NCBI RefSeq assembly: GCF_001676055.1
Contig: NZ_LZEX01000006.1
Coordinates: forward strand, 64,001 to 108,739
Reading direction: 5' to 3'
Source of the DNA: Morganella psychrotolerans
Lineage (GTDB): Bacteria; Pseudomonadota; Gammaproteobacteria; Enterobacterales; Enterobacteriaceae
Length of the DNA: 44,739 nucleotides
Of the stretch, positions 9,754 through 21,944 are shown piece by piece. The number at the start of each line of letters is the position of its first letter. Position 1 is the first letter of the stretch. Below the pieces are notes generated by a model that saw only the letters and a list, made by a program, of their open reading frames with translations, was not told the origin of the DNA and ran no database searches. A program made the translations under genes and the position numbers.

Positions 9754-10020
9754 ATGGATTCCGGTAAATCTGACTGGCACCCTGCTGATATTATCGCATC
9801 GCTGAAAAAACAGGGGACAACCCTGGCCGCACTGTCACGGGGAGCCGGACTCAGCTCTTCAACGCTTGCAAACGCCCTTTCACGCCCCTGGCCTAAAGGT
9901 GAATGGATCATTGCAAACTTTCTTGCAGTCCATCCGTCGGAGATATGGCCCAGCCGTTATTTTAATTCTATCACAGGTGAATTATTAGATAGGAAAATAA
10001 GAGAGAAGATAACTAATTAA
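9754..10020 (+). CDS. sfsB: Ner-like DNA-binding regulator SfsB (Nlp)
   Basis: An 88-residue helix-turn-helix protein of the Ner family, named for the early-transcription repressor of phage Mu. DWHPADIIASLKKQGTTLAAL and GLSSSTLANALSRPWPKGE match E. coli SfsB (Nlp), as does IWPSRY near the end. In E. coli SfsB was linked to maltose-gene expression, but its direct targets are not well defined. An AAGGA ribosome binding site precedes the start. It follows ispB as in E. coli, but here a Mu-repressor-like gene lies between them, and mdh rather than murA is downstream. Confidence 0.92.
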   Translation: MDSGKSDWHPADIIASLKKQGTTLAALSRGAGLSSSTLANALSRPWPKGEWIIANFLAVHPSEIWPSRYFNSITGELLDRKIREKITN

Positions 10021-10045
10021 TTTTTATATATAGTTATAAAACAAT

Positions 10046-10073
10046 AAAACCGCTAATCGTTATTAGCGGTTTT
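10046..10073. terminator. Bidirectional terminator between sfsB and mdh
   Basis: Perfect 12-bp arms, AAAACCGCTAAT and ATTAGCGGTTTT, with a 4-nt loop and T-rich sequence on both outgoing strands. Confidence 0.85.
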
Positions 10074-10113
10074 ATTTACAATTCAAAAAAACAAATACAA
10101 CTATTCGGCTAAT

Positions 10114-11052
10114 TTAACTGTTAATAAATTTCTCACCTAGTGCAATATCCGCTTTCAGAACATCGAGCATGCCATTCAGGGCTTTTTCTTCGTATGCACT
10201 GAGTGAACCGATATCCAGGCGCTTCTCAACGCCGTTTTTCCCTAATACCACAGGTTGAGCGAAGAAACGGGCATATTTTCCGTCACCTTCGGTATAGGTG
10301 CACTCTACCACATTGCTTTCACCCTGCATTGCACGCACCAGAGATAAACCGAAACGTGTTGCTGCCTGGCCCATAGAAAGTGTTGCAGACCCGCCACCCG
10401 CTTTAGCTTCTACCACTTCTGTACCGGCGTTCTGGATACGTTTGGTCAGGCTGTCAATCTCAGCATCACTGAAGCTGACACCCGGAATTTGTGACAGCAG
10501 CGGCAGAATAGTGACACCTGAGTGTCCGCCAATGACCGGCACTTCCAGTTCCTGTGGTTTTTTCCCTTTCAGTTCAGCCACAAATGTGTTGGAACGGATA
10601 ATATCAAGCGTGGTTACACCAAACAGACGGTTTTTGTCATACACACCGGCTTTTTTCAGTACTTCTGCTGCAATCGCCACGGTGGTGTTAACCGGATTAG
10701 TGATAATTCCAATCAATGCTTTCGGGCAGGTTTTTGCTACTTTTTCGACCAGGTTACGGACGATCCCCGCATTGATATTGAACAGATCAGAACGATCCAT
10801 CCCCGGTTTGCGGGCAACACCGGCAGAAATCAGGACAATATCCGCACCTTCTAATGCCGGCGTCGGATCTTCACCGGCGAACCCGGTGATACGGACATCT
10901 GTCGGGATATGGCTGAGATCTTTCGCCACTCCGGGAGTGACCGGCGCAATATCATATAAGGCAAGATCTGAGCCGGAAGGAAGTTGGGTTTTAAGAAGAA
11001 GGGCGAGTGCCTGACCAATACCACCTGCTGCTCCGAGAACTGCAACTTTCAT
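10114..11052 (-). CDS. mdh: Malate dehydrogenase
   Basis: NAD-dependent oxidation of malate to oxaloacetate in the TCA cycle. The start [17 protein letters not shown] at 11052 gives 312 residues, the same as E. coli. The upstream extension in the same frame is not family-like. The Rossmann glycine motif, substrate arginines in [11 protein letters not shown] and the catalytic histidine in [13 protein letters not shown] are present. It is divergent from argR, as in E. coli, and convergent with sfsB. Confidence 0.98.
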   Translation of the reverse strand: MKVAVLGAAGGIGQALALLLKTQLPSGSDLALYDIAPVTPGVAKDLSHIPTDVRITGFAGEDPTPALEGADIVLISAGVARKPGMDRSDLFNINAGIVRNLVEKVAKTCPKALIGIITNPVNTTVAIAAEVLKKAGVYDKNRLFGVTTLDIIRSNTFVAELKGKKPQELEVPVIGGHSGVTILPLLSQIPGVSFSDAEIDSLTKRIQNAGTEVVEAKAGGGSATLSMGQAATRFGLSLVRAMQGESNVVECTYTEGDGKYARFFAQPVVLGKNGVEKRLDIGSLSAYEEKALNGMLDVLKADIALGEKFINS

Positions 11053-11972
<920 letters not shown>

Positions 11973-11986
11973 TACCCGCTTGCATA

Positions 11987-12027
11987 AAAAAACCGCACGG
12001 TGGGCTGATGCTGCCGCGCGGTTTTTT
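11987..12027. terminator. Bidirectional terminator between argR and mpl
   Basis: AAAAAACCGC pairs with GCGGTTTTTT. One internal mismatch follows, then CGG pairs with CCG. It serves both convergent genes and marks the joint between the two E. coli-like gene blocks. Confidence 0.8.
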
Positions 12028-12045
12028 AGTATAATTAATATCTGA

Positions 12046-13398
12046 TTACTTCAGTTTTGCCAGCAACTTATCGTGAATACCGCCAAAGCTGCCGTTACTC
12101 ATCACCAGGATGTGATCGCCCGGCTGAGCATGCTCTGCCACCATCGCAGTCAGCGCATCAAGATCACCACTCCAGTATGCCGGCTGAACACAGTTCGCCG
12201 TAATTTCACTCACCAGCCACGGAATATTTGCCGGCTGGAGAATAAACACTTCATCTGCGCGTCCCAGCGCCGGGGCGATATCGTCTTTGCTGATCCCCAT
12301 TTTCATGGTATTTGAACGCGGCTCAAGCACCACCAGGATGCGGGCTGTGCCACCGACCTTACTGCGCAATGCCTGTAACGTCGCGAGTATGGCTGTCGGG
12401 TGATGAGCGAAGTCATCATAGACACTGATGCCGTTCACTTCACCACGCAGCTCCAGACGGCGGCGGGCATTGATAAATTTACCCAGTGCGCGGCAGGCTT
12501 CCTCCACCGGAACCCCGACGTGATGAGCTCCCGCAACCGCCATCAGGGCATTCTGCATATTGTGCTCACCGACCAGGCCCCAGTTCACACGGCCTTTGAT
12601 GTCACCATCATAGCGCACATCAAACTCACCACAGTCATTCGTCACTTTTTCCGCCTGCCAGCGGGCGCCCTCGCCGGTGTACTCTTCTTCACTCCAGCAC
12701 CCCATAGCAAGCATCTGTTTCAGATTTGAGTCATTTGCCGGCGCAATAATTTTTCCGTCACCGGGAACAACACGCACCAGATGATGAAATTGTTTTTCAA
12801 TCGCCGCGAGATTTTCAAAAATATCCGCATGGTCAAATTCAAGATTATTGAGCAGCAGTGTGCGCGGGCTGTAATGCACAAATTTCGAGCGCTTATCAAA
12901 AAAGGCACAGTCATATTCATCCGCTTCAATCACAAAGAACGGGCTGTTACCCAATGTGGCAGAAACATCAAAATTCCCGGGCACGCCGCCTATCAGGAAG
13001 CCCGGCTGATAGCCGCAGTCTTCCAGAATCCACGCCAGCATACCGGCGGTAGTCGTTTTGCCATGCGTTCCCGCCACGGCGAGCACCCAACGCTCCGGTA
13101 ATACGTGATCATGCAGCCACTGTGGTCCCGATGTGTATGGGATCCCCAGGTTAAGTACGGCTTCCACACACGGGTTTCCGCGCTTCATGGCGTTGCCGAT
13201 CACCACAATGTCCGGGCGGGGCTCAAGCTGCGCCGGGTCATAGCCCTGGATCAGGTCAATCCCCTGCTCTGTCAGCAGACTACTCATCGGCGGATAGACA
13301 TTTTGATCAGCGCCGGTCACTTTATGTCCCTGCGAACGGGCAAGAATTGCGAGGCTGCCCATGAAGGTGCCACAGATACCGAGAATATGAATATGCAT
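12046..13398 (-). CDS. mpl: UDP-N-acetylmuramate:L-alanyl-gamma-D-glutamyl-meso-diaminopimelate ligase Mpl
   Basis: Cytoplasmic Mur-family ligase that reattaches recycled murein tripeptide to UDP-MurNAc. It has 450 residues against 457 in E. coli. It opens with HIHILGICGTFMGSLA. The ATP-binding P-loop is AGTHGKTTTAGML, the Mur glutamate motif is EADEYDCAF, and a histidine-rich FAHHPTAI follows later. The gene is divergent from fbp, as in E. coli. Confidence 0.97.
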   Translation of the reverse strand: MHIHILGICGTFMGSLAILARSQGHKVTGADQNVYPPMSSLLTEQGIDLIQGYDPAQLEPRPDIVVIGNAMKRGNPCVEAVLNLGIPYTSGPQWLHDHVLPERWVLAVAGTHGKTTTAGMLAWILEDCGYQPGFLIGGVPGNFDVSATLGNSPFFVIEADEYDCAFFDKRSKFVHYSPRTLLLNNLEFDHADIFENLAAIEKQFHHLVRVVPGDGKIIAPANDSNLKQMLAMGCWSEEEYTGEGARWQAEKVTNDCGEFDVRYDGDIKGRVNWGLVGEHNMQNALMAVAGAHHVGVPVEEACRALGKFINARRRLELRGEVNGISVYDDFAHHPTAILATLQALRSKVGGTARILVVLEPRSNTMKMGISKDDIAPALGRADEVFILQPANIPWLVSEITANCVQPAYWSGDLDALTAMVAEHAQPGDHILVMSNGSFGGIHDKLLAKLK

Positions 13399-13564
13399 TA
13401 TTTTTATCCAATAGCATGACGTTGGTCACTATTCTAACCATCTATCAAAAGAACTGAAACGGATTAGCCTATCAATTATGATTTTCTTTGGCTAAACTTG
13501 CACGCGCGTTTCCGGGCAACCGCTTTCGTAATACTTTTATTTCACCCACTTCAGGACGCACGTC

Positions 13565-14578
13565 ATGAAAACATTAGGCGAATTTATCGTCGAAAAACAG
13601 CAGGACTTTTCTCACGCAACCGGAGAACTGACTGCTCTCCTCTCTGCGATTAAGTTAGGTGCTAAAATTATTCATCGTGATATCAACAAAGCCGGGCTGG
13701 TTGATATCCTTGGTACCAATGGTATCTCTAATGTGCAGGGTGAAGTCCAGATGAAACTGGATCTCTACGCTAACGAGAAACTGAAGGCGGCACTAAAAGC
13801 CCGTGGTGAAGTTGCCGGTATTGCTTCCGAAGAAGAAGATGACATTGTCATTTTTGAAGGCGGACGTGCCGAGAATGCCAAATATGTTGTTCTGATGGAT
13901 CCGCTTGATGGTTCATCCAACATTGACGTAAATGTGTCTGTCGGTACTATTTTCTCTATCTATCACCGTATCACCCCTCTGGGTCAGCCGGTAACGGAAG
14001 CTGATTTCCTGCAACCGGGCAACCGCCAGGTCGCAGCCGGTTATGTGGTATACGGGTCTTCCACCATGCTGGTTTACACCACCGGCAACGGGGTTCACGC
14101 CTTTACGTATGATCCATCATTAGGCGTGTTCTGTCTGTGCCAGGCAGACGTGCAATTCCCGGAAAAAGGCAATATGTACTCCATCAATGAAGGGAACTAT
14201 ATCCGCTTCCCGCAGGGTGTGAAAAAGTACATTAAATACTGCCAGGATGAAGATGAGGCAACAAACCGCCCTTATACCACCCGTTATATCGGCTCACTGG
14301 TTGCAGACTTCCACCGCAACCTGCTCAAAGGCGGGATCTACATCTACCCGAGCACAGCAAGCCATCCGACCGGTAAACTGCGCCTGCTGTATGAGTGCAA
14401 CCCGATGTCTTTCCTCGCAGAACAAGCGGGCGGTAAAGCGAGTGACGGCAAAAACCGTATCCTCGATATTATTCCTGAAAAACTCCACCAGCGTTCGCCG
14501 TACTTTGTCGGCACAAAATCCATGGTAGAGAAAGCAGAAAGCTTTATGGCTGAATTCCCGGACGAAAACGCGAAGTAA
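13565..14578 (+). CDS. fbp: Class I fructose-1,6-bisphosphatase
   Basis: Hydrolyses fructose-1,6-bisphosphate to fructose-6-phosphate in gluconeogenesis. It has 337 residues against 332 in E. coli. The metal-binding signature [20 protein letters not shown] and the active-site segment [21 protein letters not shown] are intact. The start at 13565 follows GGACGCACGTC, a weak Shine-Dalgarno. A strong terminator follows, separating it from ppa. Confidence 0.97.
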   Translation: MKTLGEFIVEKQQDFSHATGELTALLSAIKLGAKIIHRDINKAGLVDILGTNGISNVQGEVQMKLDLYANEKLKAALKARGEVAGIASEEEDDIVIFEGGRAENAKYVVLMDPLDGSSNIDVNVSVGTIFSIYHRITPLGQPVTEADFLQPGNRQVAAGYVVYGSSTMLVYTTGNGVHAFTYDPSLGVFCLCQADVQFPEKGNMYSINEGNYIRFPQGVKKYIKYCQDEDEATNRPYTTRYIGSLVADFHRNLLKGGIYIYPSTASHPTGKLRLLYECNPMSFLAEQAGGKASDGKNRILDIIPEKLHQRSPYFVGTKSMVEKAESFMAEFPDENAK

Positions 14579-14587
14579 GCGAAGGAA

Positions 14588-14608
14588 AAGGCGGTATACC
14601 ACCGCCTT
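14588..14608 (+). terminator. Rho-independent terminator of fbp
   Basis: AAGGCGGT and ACCGCCTT arms with a 5-nt loop are followed by a T-run, about 10 bp after the fbp stop codon. A TATAAT at 14617-14622 right after it is the likely -10 of ppa. Confidence 0.85.
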
Positions 14609-14664
14609 TTTTTCGTTATAATGTCCGCCACGCTATTTGGTTTGAAGACTTAAGGAAACCGCTC

Positions 14665-15195
14665 ATGAGCCTGAATAATGTTCCCGCAGGTAAAGATCTG
14701 CCGGAAGATATCTATGTTGTTATCGAAATTCCTGCAAACGCAGATCCGATTAAATACGAAGTGGATAAAGAATCCGGTGCGCTGTTTGTTGACCGCTTTA
14801 TGTCAACGGCAATGTTCTATCCGTGCAACTATGGTTATATCAACCATACGTTATCACTGGATGGCGACCCGGTAGACGTCCTGGTTCCGACTCCGTATCC
14901 GTTACAGCCGGGTTCTGTGATCCGCTGCCGTCCGGTCGGTGTTCTGAAAATGACTGACGAATCCGGTGAAGATGCCAAACTGGTTGCGGTTCCGCACACC
15001 AAACTGAGCAAAGAATACGATCACATCAAAGATGTGGGCGATCTGTCTGAACTGCTGAAAGCACAAATTACTCACTTTTTCGAGCACTACAAAGATCTGG
15101 AAAAAGGCAAATGGGTTAAAGTTGACGGCTGGGAAGATGCTGCGTCAGCAAAAGCAGAAATTATTGCTTCTTTCGAACGCGCTGCGAAAAAATAA
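14665..15195 (+). CDS. ppa: Inorganic pyrophosphatase
   Basis: Cytoplasmic hexameric Mg-dependent enzyme that hydrolyses pyrophosphate and so drives biosynthetic reactions. It has 176 residues, as in E. coli. The signature DGDPVDVLV carries the metal-binding aspartates, preceded by YPCNYGYI. It has an AGGAAACC ribosome binding site and a TATAAT at 14617. In E. coli the ytfQRT-yjfF sugar transporter separates fbp from ppa. Here they are adjacent. Confidence 0.98.
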   Translation: MSLNNVPAGKDLPEDIYVVIEIPANADPIKYEVDKESGALFVDRFMSTAMFYPCNYGYINHTLSLDGDPVDVLVPTPYPLQPGSVIRCRPVGVLKMTDESGEDAKLVAVPHTKLSKEYDHIKDVGDLSELLKAQITHFFEHYKDLEKGKWVKVDGWEDAASAKAEIIASFERAAKK

Positions 15196-15215
15196 TCCGC
15201 ACCCCGTTCGGATAA

Positions 15216-15245
15216 AAAAAACCGCTGTTTTCACAGCGGTTTTTT
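15216..15245. terminator. Bidirectional terminator between ppa and ytfP
   Basis: ACCGCTGT (15221-15228) and ACAGCGGT (15233-15240) arms have A-run and T-run flanks suited to both convergent genes. Confidence 0.85.
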
Positions 15246-15262
15246 ATTTTTATACCGGAAAG

Positions 15263-15625
15263 TTATTCACTCTCTGAATCCGGTTCCTCATTACGCTTAA
15301 GCCAGTCACCACAGTTTATCCGCACCAAATCGTCCACAGAATGCTGATACAGGTAAATCCATGCACTGCCGTAAGGCGTTGAAACCAGCTCACGCCGGTA
15401 ATCCTGACCATCTTTTTTCAATTCATCCAGTTCTGTCAGGATCGACGAAGAGATCCGGTACACTTCACATTCGATTTTACCGGTTCCCGGTACAACCGCA
15501 GGATAGTGCCCCAGATCATACAGATCATAACCTTCAAGCGTATACTCACCCAGCAGTGCGGCATAGGTCATCCAGTGATGGTTTCCCTGTTTTTGCCGCA
15601 AACTGCCATAAACGATCACTCGCAT
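15263..15625 (-). CDS. ytfP: Gamma-glutamylcyclotransferase-family protein YtfP
   Basis: A 120-residue member of the GGCT/AIG2 fold (E. coli YtfP about 113). The family nucleotide-like loop appears as VIVYGSLRQKQGNHHW at the N-terminus, with LGHYPAVVPG further on. The in vivo substrate of YtfP is not established. It lies three bases downstream of tamB in the tamA-tamB-ytfP operon order seen in E. coli. Confidence 0.93.
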   Translation of the reverse strand: MRVIVYGSLRQKQGNHHWMTYAALLGEYTLEGYDLYDLGHYPAVVPGTGKIECEVYRISSSILTELDELKKDGQDYRRELVSTPYGSAWIYLYQHSVDDLVRINCGDWLKRNEEPDSESE

Positions 15626-15628
15626 ATA

Positions 15629-18600
15629 TTAGAACTCAAACTGATAAAGCAGATCGATCGCCTGGCTGACGCCAGACACCGCTTCCAGATATAACCTGGG
15701 CATTAACCTATAGCGTAACGTCAAGGTCGCTAAGGAGTCAAATATACCGACACCATATTTTACCTGCAAGTCATTCGTTATCTTGCCGCTGACCACAACC
15801 TGTGACTTATCACCCACGCCCTGAGTGTCCAGCGCCAGGTCTGAAATGCCGAATGTTTCACCAATTTTTCCGACTAACTGCCCGCTTTGTGCTACCCCAA
15901 GACTGATTAACATGGATGTCATCTGGGAACTGTCAGCATCACCGGAATTGAGTCCCTCACCCCGTAACAGATAAGAAAGGGCCTCTTCCTGTGACATTGC
16001 AGGGTCAGAAAATATTTCCACTTTCGGACGATCCGCAAGCCCGGTCACCCGGACTCCTGCAATAACACCATTAGCCGTGTTATCCGGATTACGGATAGCT
16101 TCCATATTCAGGAACGGTTGGTCGGCCGGACCGGAGAACAGAATCTGCCCTTTGCGCACCAGCAGATCCTGCCCGTACGCTTTGAACGCCCGCGCGGGAT
16201 ATCAACCTGTCCGTTCAGCCCGAGACCCTGTTTGTCTTGGGCAACTCTCAGGTTGCCCGTCAGCATCGCACTAAGGCCAAATGCATCAAGCGCCACATCC
16301 GGACCAATATGGATTTTCAGGTTGCTCTGAATCGGAATACTGACCGGTTTTTCGTGAATCGGTTGCAGATTATCGTCCAGCATCACTTCATCAGATGTTG
16401 ATGCGACCGCAGATTCCGGTACGTCATGCACCGTTATCCGCGCCCACGGAATATTAACCGTTCCGTCCAGCTTCAGCACTGACGGTGTTGCTTCAAAAAC
16501 CAGATCCGGGCTGACATCTATCCGTATCATCGGTGGCAATAAAACCCGCAGTTTATCGCCCTGCGCACTGATTTTAGCGTACCACGCGTCCATCTTACGC
16601 CAGTCTGCATTACCACTGAGGTTCAGATACCCTTCCGGGGTTTTAATTTGTCCGTTCAGATCAGAGCGCGCGCCGTCAAAGTTAACAGTCAGGCCGCCCT
16701 GTGTAATATCAAACGGCAGCAACCTTCCGCTGACAGCAAGATCCGACAACCCGAGCTGACCAAACAGCAGAGGTCCGGCTGCATTACCGCCGAGGCGCAG
16801 ATTCGCATTCAGCCGCCCGGTGGCTTTGTCGCCTTTACCCAGCAGCGGCTTGATCAGATCCAGCGAGATATTATCGATCCCGACATTTCCGCTCAGCTGA
16901 CGGCGTTTTTCCAAATCAGAAATCTGTACGTTGCCGTTGATTTTTCCGTTTCCGGCAATAGCAATCAGCCACTGAAGATTCAGTTTGCCGCTCTTCATCG
17001 CCGCAGTCAGTGTAAGAGTATCAAATGCCACCGGCAGATTTGCGCCTTCCAGGCTCTGTACCACCTTTACGCCATTCCCTTTAAGGGAGACATCCATCAC
17101 CGGCTGCGAACCATCAGCAAACCAGCGGATATTCGCATTTCCGCTGAATACACCGCTCAGTTTCGTGCCCTGATCCAGGAACGGTTTTATCATCGACAGA
17201 TCAAACCGCTCCAGCGCAACCGAGGCATTACCGGATGCACCGGCAGTAATCGGTTTAGGCACACAGATACGTGCATCCGGGTTCACCCAGCAGTGGGTAC
17301 CAACTGTAATTTCCTGTTTTTCATTAAGATACGTCAGCGCCATTGCTTTGCTGAGCTGCCATTCACCCACCGGCGTTTCAAAACGGGTATTATTCAGAGA
17401 ACCTTTCCAGATTTGTGTTTTACGATCAAACCCGCCGTTAAGCATCAGCTGTGCTGATACCGGATCCCCTTTCATCGTCAGTTTCAGTGCGTGCTGTGCT
17501 TCTGTCCCTTTTGCATTCAGGGTCAGATTGCTTATCACCAGATCCGCCTGCTTCAGCTGAGTAACAGTCACATCCAACTGACCTTTGATCTGTTCAGCTG
17601 AAGTGACATCCCCTTTGATCGTGGCATTGGCGACAGATAAATCATCCTGCCACTTCAGACTGTGGATAGTGAGATCCGCAAGGATCTGCGGTTTTTCCAT
17701 ATTACCGCGGATATTGAGCTTACCTTTCACTGTCCCGGCAAGACCCGGAACCAAACCGCCCAGCGCCGGAGCATTAATATCCGCATCCAGCTTCCAGTTG
17801 TTTGCCAGCTGACCATTGATATCCAGCTTATTATTGCCCAGCGCCAGTTTCAGCTCAGGGATCGTCCACTGCCCGCCGGCGTTACCTTTTACATTTCCGC
17901 GCGCTTTCAGCGGATAATTTTTAACTTTCCCGTCGAGTGTGATATCCGGGACAGACAATTCCCAGTTACCGCCGTACAGACTGCCGCGTGTGGTAATTTT
18001 GCCATCCACTTTCGCCGGCCATTCCGGGTAGGCTTTTGCTGTATTCAGACCGGACAGTGTCAGTACCGCCTGCCAGCTGATGGCTTTCTGCCAGTCTGCC
18101 ACACCGGTGATCTCAGCAAAGCCCTGTAACGCATTCAGGCGCAGCCGGGTGAGATTAAGCTGTTCTGTATTGCCTTTGGCATCCAGCGTCAGCAGCGCGG
18201 GCGGTATCTCCTTACCTTTGATGTCTGAGCGCAGGGAGAGATCGTATCCGCTGATTTTGCCGTTAAGACGTAATTTTACCCCGTCGAGCTGATAATCCGC
18301 CTCTCCGGTTAACGGCCAGCTGACTTTCTGGCTCTCCAGCGTCAGCAATACCGGTAAATCCGCCTGCGTCAGATTCGTCTGCGCGTCCAGGGTCGCATTA
18401 ACCGGCCCTTTCAGCGCCAGTGCCAGCTTCAGTTCATCCAGCAACCCGCCATTCAGATTCAGATCGATATTCTGCCCGCTGAATTCATCAAAATCACGAA
18501 CCGTACCTTTGACTGAGAGCGCCACCGGCCAGTTATCACTGAGCGTGGCCTCCCCGCTGATACTGATATTTCCCTGCGGTGCGTCCGCTGAGAAATCACT

Positions 18601-19401
18601 CAGTGTCAGTGTCTGCCCTTTGTTAAACAGTGCCAGATGCAGAGAATTGATAGTGACCGGTGTATCGCCGCTCACCTTCCAGTTATCACCGGAAATACCT
18701 TCAACCGAAATATTCAGCGGAAGAATAACCTCCGGCAGCTCAGCCAGCAGCGGTTTGGCAAAAATAGCGTTAATGGTTTCACTCAGGGGTTTTTCCGGCT
18801 CGTCAGTTACCGGTTCCGGTTTTTCGGCGACAACCTCAGGCACGGATTCCGGCAGCACAACAGAGAGTGCTTTAATCACGGTAGGTTTGAGTGTGAGCTG
18901 GTCACCCTCCCAGGTCATGGCGGTACGGAACGTATCTAAATTGATCGCCATATCATCAACGGTCACCTGCGTATTGGTGACAGAGAGTGAATCCAGAAAA
19001 ATAGTCAGTGGTGCATTCAGTTCCGTCAGTGGTTCCGACGGCGGTGTTTCTTCTGACGGCGGCAGTTTTGTGGTATCAACAGTGACGCGGGTGCCGTCTG
19101 TACTGAGGTTTTCAACACACAGCGTCATATCTTTCAGGCAACTGAGGCGCAGTGCGAGATCGACTTTATCCACGCTGACATCAATGCCCGGCATGGTGTA
19201 TTTCACCTGCTTCAGAGTCAGGTTACGCAGATCCCCTTCCACCTGCCCGAGTGTCAGACCGGACACAAAACGCGGTGCCAAGTTCAGGGCAAAATGCAGC
19301 CCGGACTGAGTGCCCAACACCCAGCCCAGCGTGCCGCCAATCATCAGGATAAGCACCAGCAGAACGATTGCCGGCCATTTCAGATACGTCAGCCATTTCA
19401 T
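15629..19401 (-). pseudogene. tamB: Translocation and assembly module inner-membrane protein TamB, frameshifted
   Basis: TamB is a periplasm-spanning AsmA-like protein that partners TamA in outer-membrane homeostasis and phospholipid transport. The N-terminal 1071 codons (from 19401) include the inner-membrane anchor WPAIVLLVLILMIGGTLG and the long beta-rich body. The C-terminal DUF490 domain continues in another frame (185 codons from 16186 to 15629), ending [15 protein letters not shown]. One base is missing at 16186/16187, between the codons for Arg and Phe in PRGRFKAYGQ. Inserting it gives about 1257 residues (E. coli 1259). The start overlaps the tamA stop as TGATG. If real, the truncation removes the part that contacts TamA. 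Confidence 0.9.
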
Positions 19402-21143
19402 CAGAGTTCTGCTCCCAAACCGATGTAAAACTCAATATTTTTTGTCTGATCGTCACCGACAGGTGCTGCCAGATCAAACTTCACCGGCCCGACCGGTGAT
19501 GCCCAGCGCACCCCGACACCCGCACCGGTTTTAAAATTACTCCGTTTGATGTCATTCACCACTTCGCCGCTGTCCACAAATACCGCACCCCACCAGTCAC
19601 CGGTCACGTTGTACTGATATTCCAGGGAGCCGACTGCGGATTTCGAGCCACCGGTCAGTTTGCCATCGGCATCTTCCGGCGAGATTTTGTTGTAGCGATA
19701 GCCACGGATACTGCCGTCACCCCCGGCGAAAAACCGCAGATCAGGCGGAACACGGTCAAAATTATTCGTTTCTATCCAGCCAAGTGTCCCGCGCATCACG
19801 AAACGATGACCTTCCCACGGTGTTCTGACCCAGACATTACGGGCGCGGAACACAGCAAAATCGACATCAGAGCCCCACATTTCATTGGATACATCAACAG
19901 AATAACGCTGGCTGTCCCCCCAGGACGGCATCATCCCACCCCTGGAGCGGACACGACTGACATTGACACCCGGGTAGAGCAGCATAGTGGTATTGGTGAT
20001 ATCAGCCTGTGTAAAGTGGCTGAGACTCCAGCGCATATTGATACCGTACTGCCAGCCGCTCGATAAATCCCAGTTACGGGACACACCGACGGTTGCGGTA
20101 TCGGCTTTGGTATCATTCAGATCAGTACGTTTATATCCGCCGGAAACGGCATAATATTGTTCAATAGGGTTTACTTTCAGCGGGATACGGTAGGATGTGT
20201 CGATAATTTGTTCAGGTGCTGACAAACTGATGCTGGAGGTCAGACTGTGCCCGCGGGAGTTAACCCACGGCTTATTCCATTTTGCCTGCACGCGCGGCCC
20301 CACATCAGTGGCAAAACCGCCGCCCAGCTCCACAAAATTTTGTGCGCGTGGCGTAAAAGAGGCATCCATCGTCAGATAATCACTGTTATCTGCCCGTGCC
20401 TGCGCAATATTTGGTGTCACAATCGCAGACTGGAACCAGCCGGTTTCTGCCAGCAGGCGGTTAAAGTCGGCTAACTGTTCAGAGGTATAATAATCCCCCT
20501 CTTTAAAAGGCACCAAGCCTTCCAGATAAGTGTCGCGGATCTGTGAACCTTCATAGTTCACTTTGCCAAACCGGTATCGTTTGCCGCTGTTGAACACAAA
20601 ATCCCAATAGGCCGCGTGGCGGGACAGTGCAATACCGAGCTGGCTTTTTTCCATCTCCGCATCAAAATACCCCCGCTTTAATGCAAGCCCGGATAATCCG
20701 CCCTTGAAACTTTCATACTCACCGTGATTGACGACTGTACCGATTTCAGGTTTATTTTTAGTGACGAACCGGCTGAAAGCGGTGTCATCCTTTGCCGCAC
20801 CTTCAATATCGACGGTCACGCCGGCAATTTTGACGGGTTCACCCGGCGTAACACGCGCAAGCAATATCGGGCGTGCAGGTGGCTGATTATCCTGATATTC
20901 GAAGGTGACTGTCGGTTCATAATAACCAAGCGGGCGCAGACCTTCTTTAATGGCTTTTTCCACACGGGAGCGGAAACGGCCATCTGCCACCACTTCATCC
21001 GTTGAGATTGTCGAAAGCTGGACTCTTGCATTTTTTTCAAGTTGACCGCTCAGCCCTTCCACTTTTAAGCGAAGATTTGCACTATATGCCAGAGGGGATG
21101 TGAGAGACACAGCGACTACACAAATAAGAGGGTATCGGATCAC
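19401..21143 (-). CDS. tamA: Translocation and assembly module outer-membrane protein TamA
   Basis: Omp85-family beta-barrel that works with TamB. It has 580 residues against 577 in E. coli. A signal peptide (residues about 1-22, ending AYSAN) precedes three POTRA domains and then a 16-strand barrel. The RGY motif of loop 6 appears as [12 protein letters not shown], and the C-terminus FYIGLGAEL has the aromatic pattern of outer-membrane proteins. It is translationally coupled to tamB by a one-base stop/start overlap and divergent from msrA. Confidence 0.97.
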   Translation of the reverse strand: MIRYPLICVVAVSLTSPLAYSANLRLKVEGLSGQLEKNARVQLSTISTDEVVADGRFRSRVEKAIKEGLRPLGYYEPTVTFEYQDNQPPARPILLARVTPGEPVKIAGVTVDIEGAAKDDTAFSRFVTKNKPEIGTVVNHGEYESFKGGLSGLALKRGYFDAEMEKSQLGIALSRHAAYWDFVFNSGKRYRFGKVNYEGSQIRDTYLEGLVPFKEGDYYTSEQLADFNRLLAETGWFQSAIVTPNIAQARADNSDYLTMDASFTPRAQNFVELGGGFATDVGPRVQAKWNKPWVNSRGHSLTSSISLSAPEQIIDTSYRIPLKVNPIEQYYAVSGGYKRTDLNDTKADTATVGVSRNWDLSSGWQYGINMRWSLSHFTQADITNTTMLLYPGVNVSRVRSRGGMMPSWGDSQRYSVDVSNEMWGSDVDFAVFRARNVWVRTPWEGHRFVMRGTLGWIETNNFDRVPPDLRFFAGGDGSIRGYRYNKISPEDADGKLTGGSKSAVGSLEYQYNVTGDWWGAVFVDSGEVVNDIKRSNFKTGAGVGVRWASPVGPVKFDLAAPVGDDQTKNIEFYIGLGAEL

Positions 21144-21278
21144 ATCAACTCCTGAATTTCCGGGATTTGCCCGAAAACAATATGAAAATTATTTGAATTT
21201 TACTATAGATACATAAGATAAATAACCTGAATTCTGTTGATAATACACCGATTGTTCTTAAAAAAGGAGCCACCGCAT

Positions 21279-21944
21279 ATGATAAAAACGATAATTAATT
21301 ACCCGCAGGATACAATTATTTCACCTGTTTTCGCCGAAAATTCACTCCCCGGCAGTGCTGTTGCGCTGACTATCAGCCCCCGCCATACCGTCACAGGGAA
21401 TGAGGTGAATCATATCCCGGAAGGCTTTGATATTGCGTATTTTGCCATGGGCTGCTTCTGGGGTGTGGAGCGTTTGTTCTGGCAGCAACCGGGGATTTAC
21501 AGTACTACGGCGGGTTATACCGGCGGGATCACTCAGAATCCGGGCTATGAAGCAGTATGTACCGGCAATACCGGACACACTGAAGCAGTGCGTGTTGTCT
21601 ATGACCCGTCAGTGATAAGTTATGCTGATCTGCTGCGTTTGTTCTGGGAAAATCACGATCCGGCGCAGGGCATGAAACAGGGTGGCGATATCGGCTCTCA
21701 GTACCGCTCAGCGATTTTCACACAATCAGACAGTCAGCGCGTACAGGCTATCGCCTCGCGGGAGCAATATCAGCAGGCGATGTCTGACAGCGGCGATCTC
21801 CGCCCTGTCACGACAGCAATCCGTCCGGCCGGTCCGTTTTATGTGGCAGAGGATTATCATCAGCAATATCTGGATAAAAACCCGGAAGGCTATTGCGGAT
21901 TGGGCGGGATCGGCGTTTGCATGCCGCCTTCGCTGAGAAACTAA
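21279..21944 (+). CDS. msrA: Peptide-methionine (S)-S-oxide reductase MsrA
   Basis: Repairs S-sulfoxide methionine in proteins using thioredoxin. AAGGAG eight bases upstream supports the start at 21279 ([10 protein letters not shown]), giving 221 residues (E. coli 212). The extra frame back to 21237 is not needed. The catalytic motif GCFWGVE and the recycling cysteines in [11 protein letters not shown] are present. It is divergent from tamA, as in E. coli. Confidence 0.97.
   Translation: MIKTIINYPQDTIISPVFAENSLPGSAVALTISPRHTVTGNEVNHIPEGFDIAYFAMGCFWGVERLFWQQPGIYSTTAGYTGGITQNPGYEAVCTGNTGHTEAVRVVYDPSVISYADLLRLFWENHDPAQGMKQGGDIGSQYRSAIFTQSDSQRVQAIASREQYQQAMSDSGDLRPVTTAIRPAGPFYVAEDYHQQYLDKNPEGYCGLGGIGVCMPPSLRN

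Noticed and set aside
8776-10020. Mu-like prophage remnant
   Set aside because: Only two regulator genes are present, with no transposase, structural genes or end sequences. SfsB is a fixed chromosomal gene in enterics.
10298-11014. 238-residue frame on the plus strand antisense to mdh
   Set aside because: It lies fully within mdh on the other strand, has biased composition and no recognisable motif.
16108-16330. Programmed frameshifting as the explanation for split tamB
   Set aside because: No slippery heptamer or following pseudoknot is evident, and related TamB proteins are encoded in one frame.
18509-19309. 266-residue Ser/Val-rich frame antisense to tamB
   Set aside because: Low-complexity mirror of tamB codon usage with no motif or ribosome binding site.
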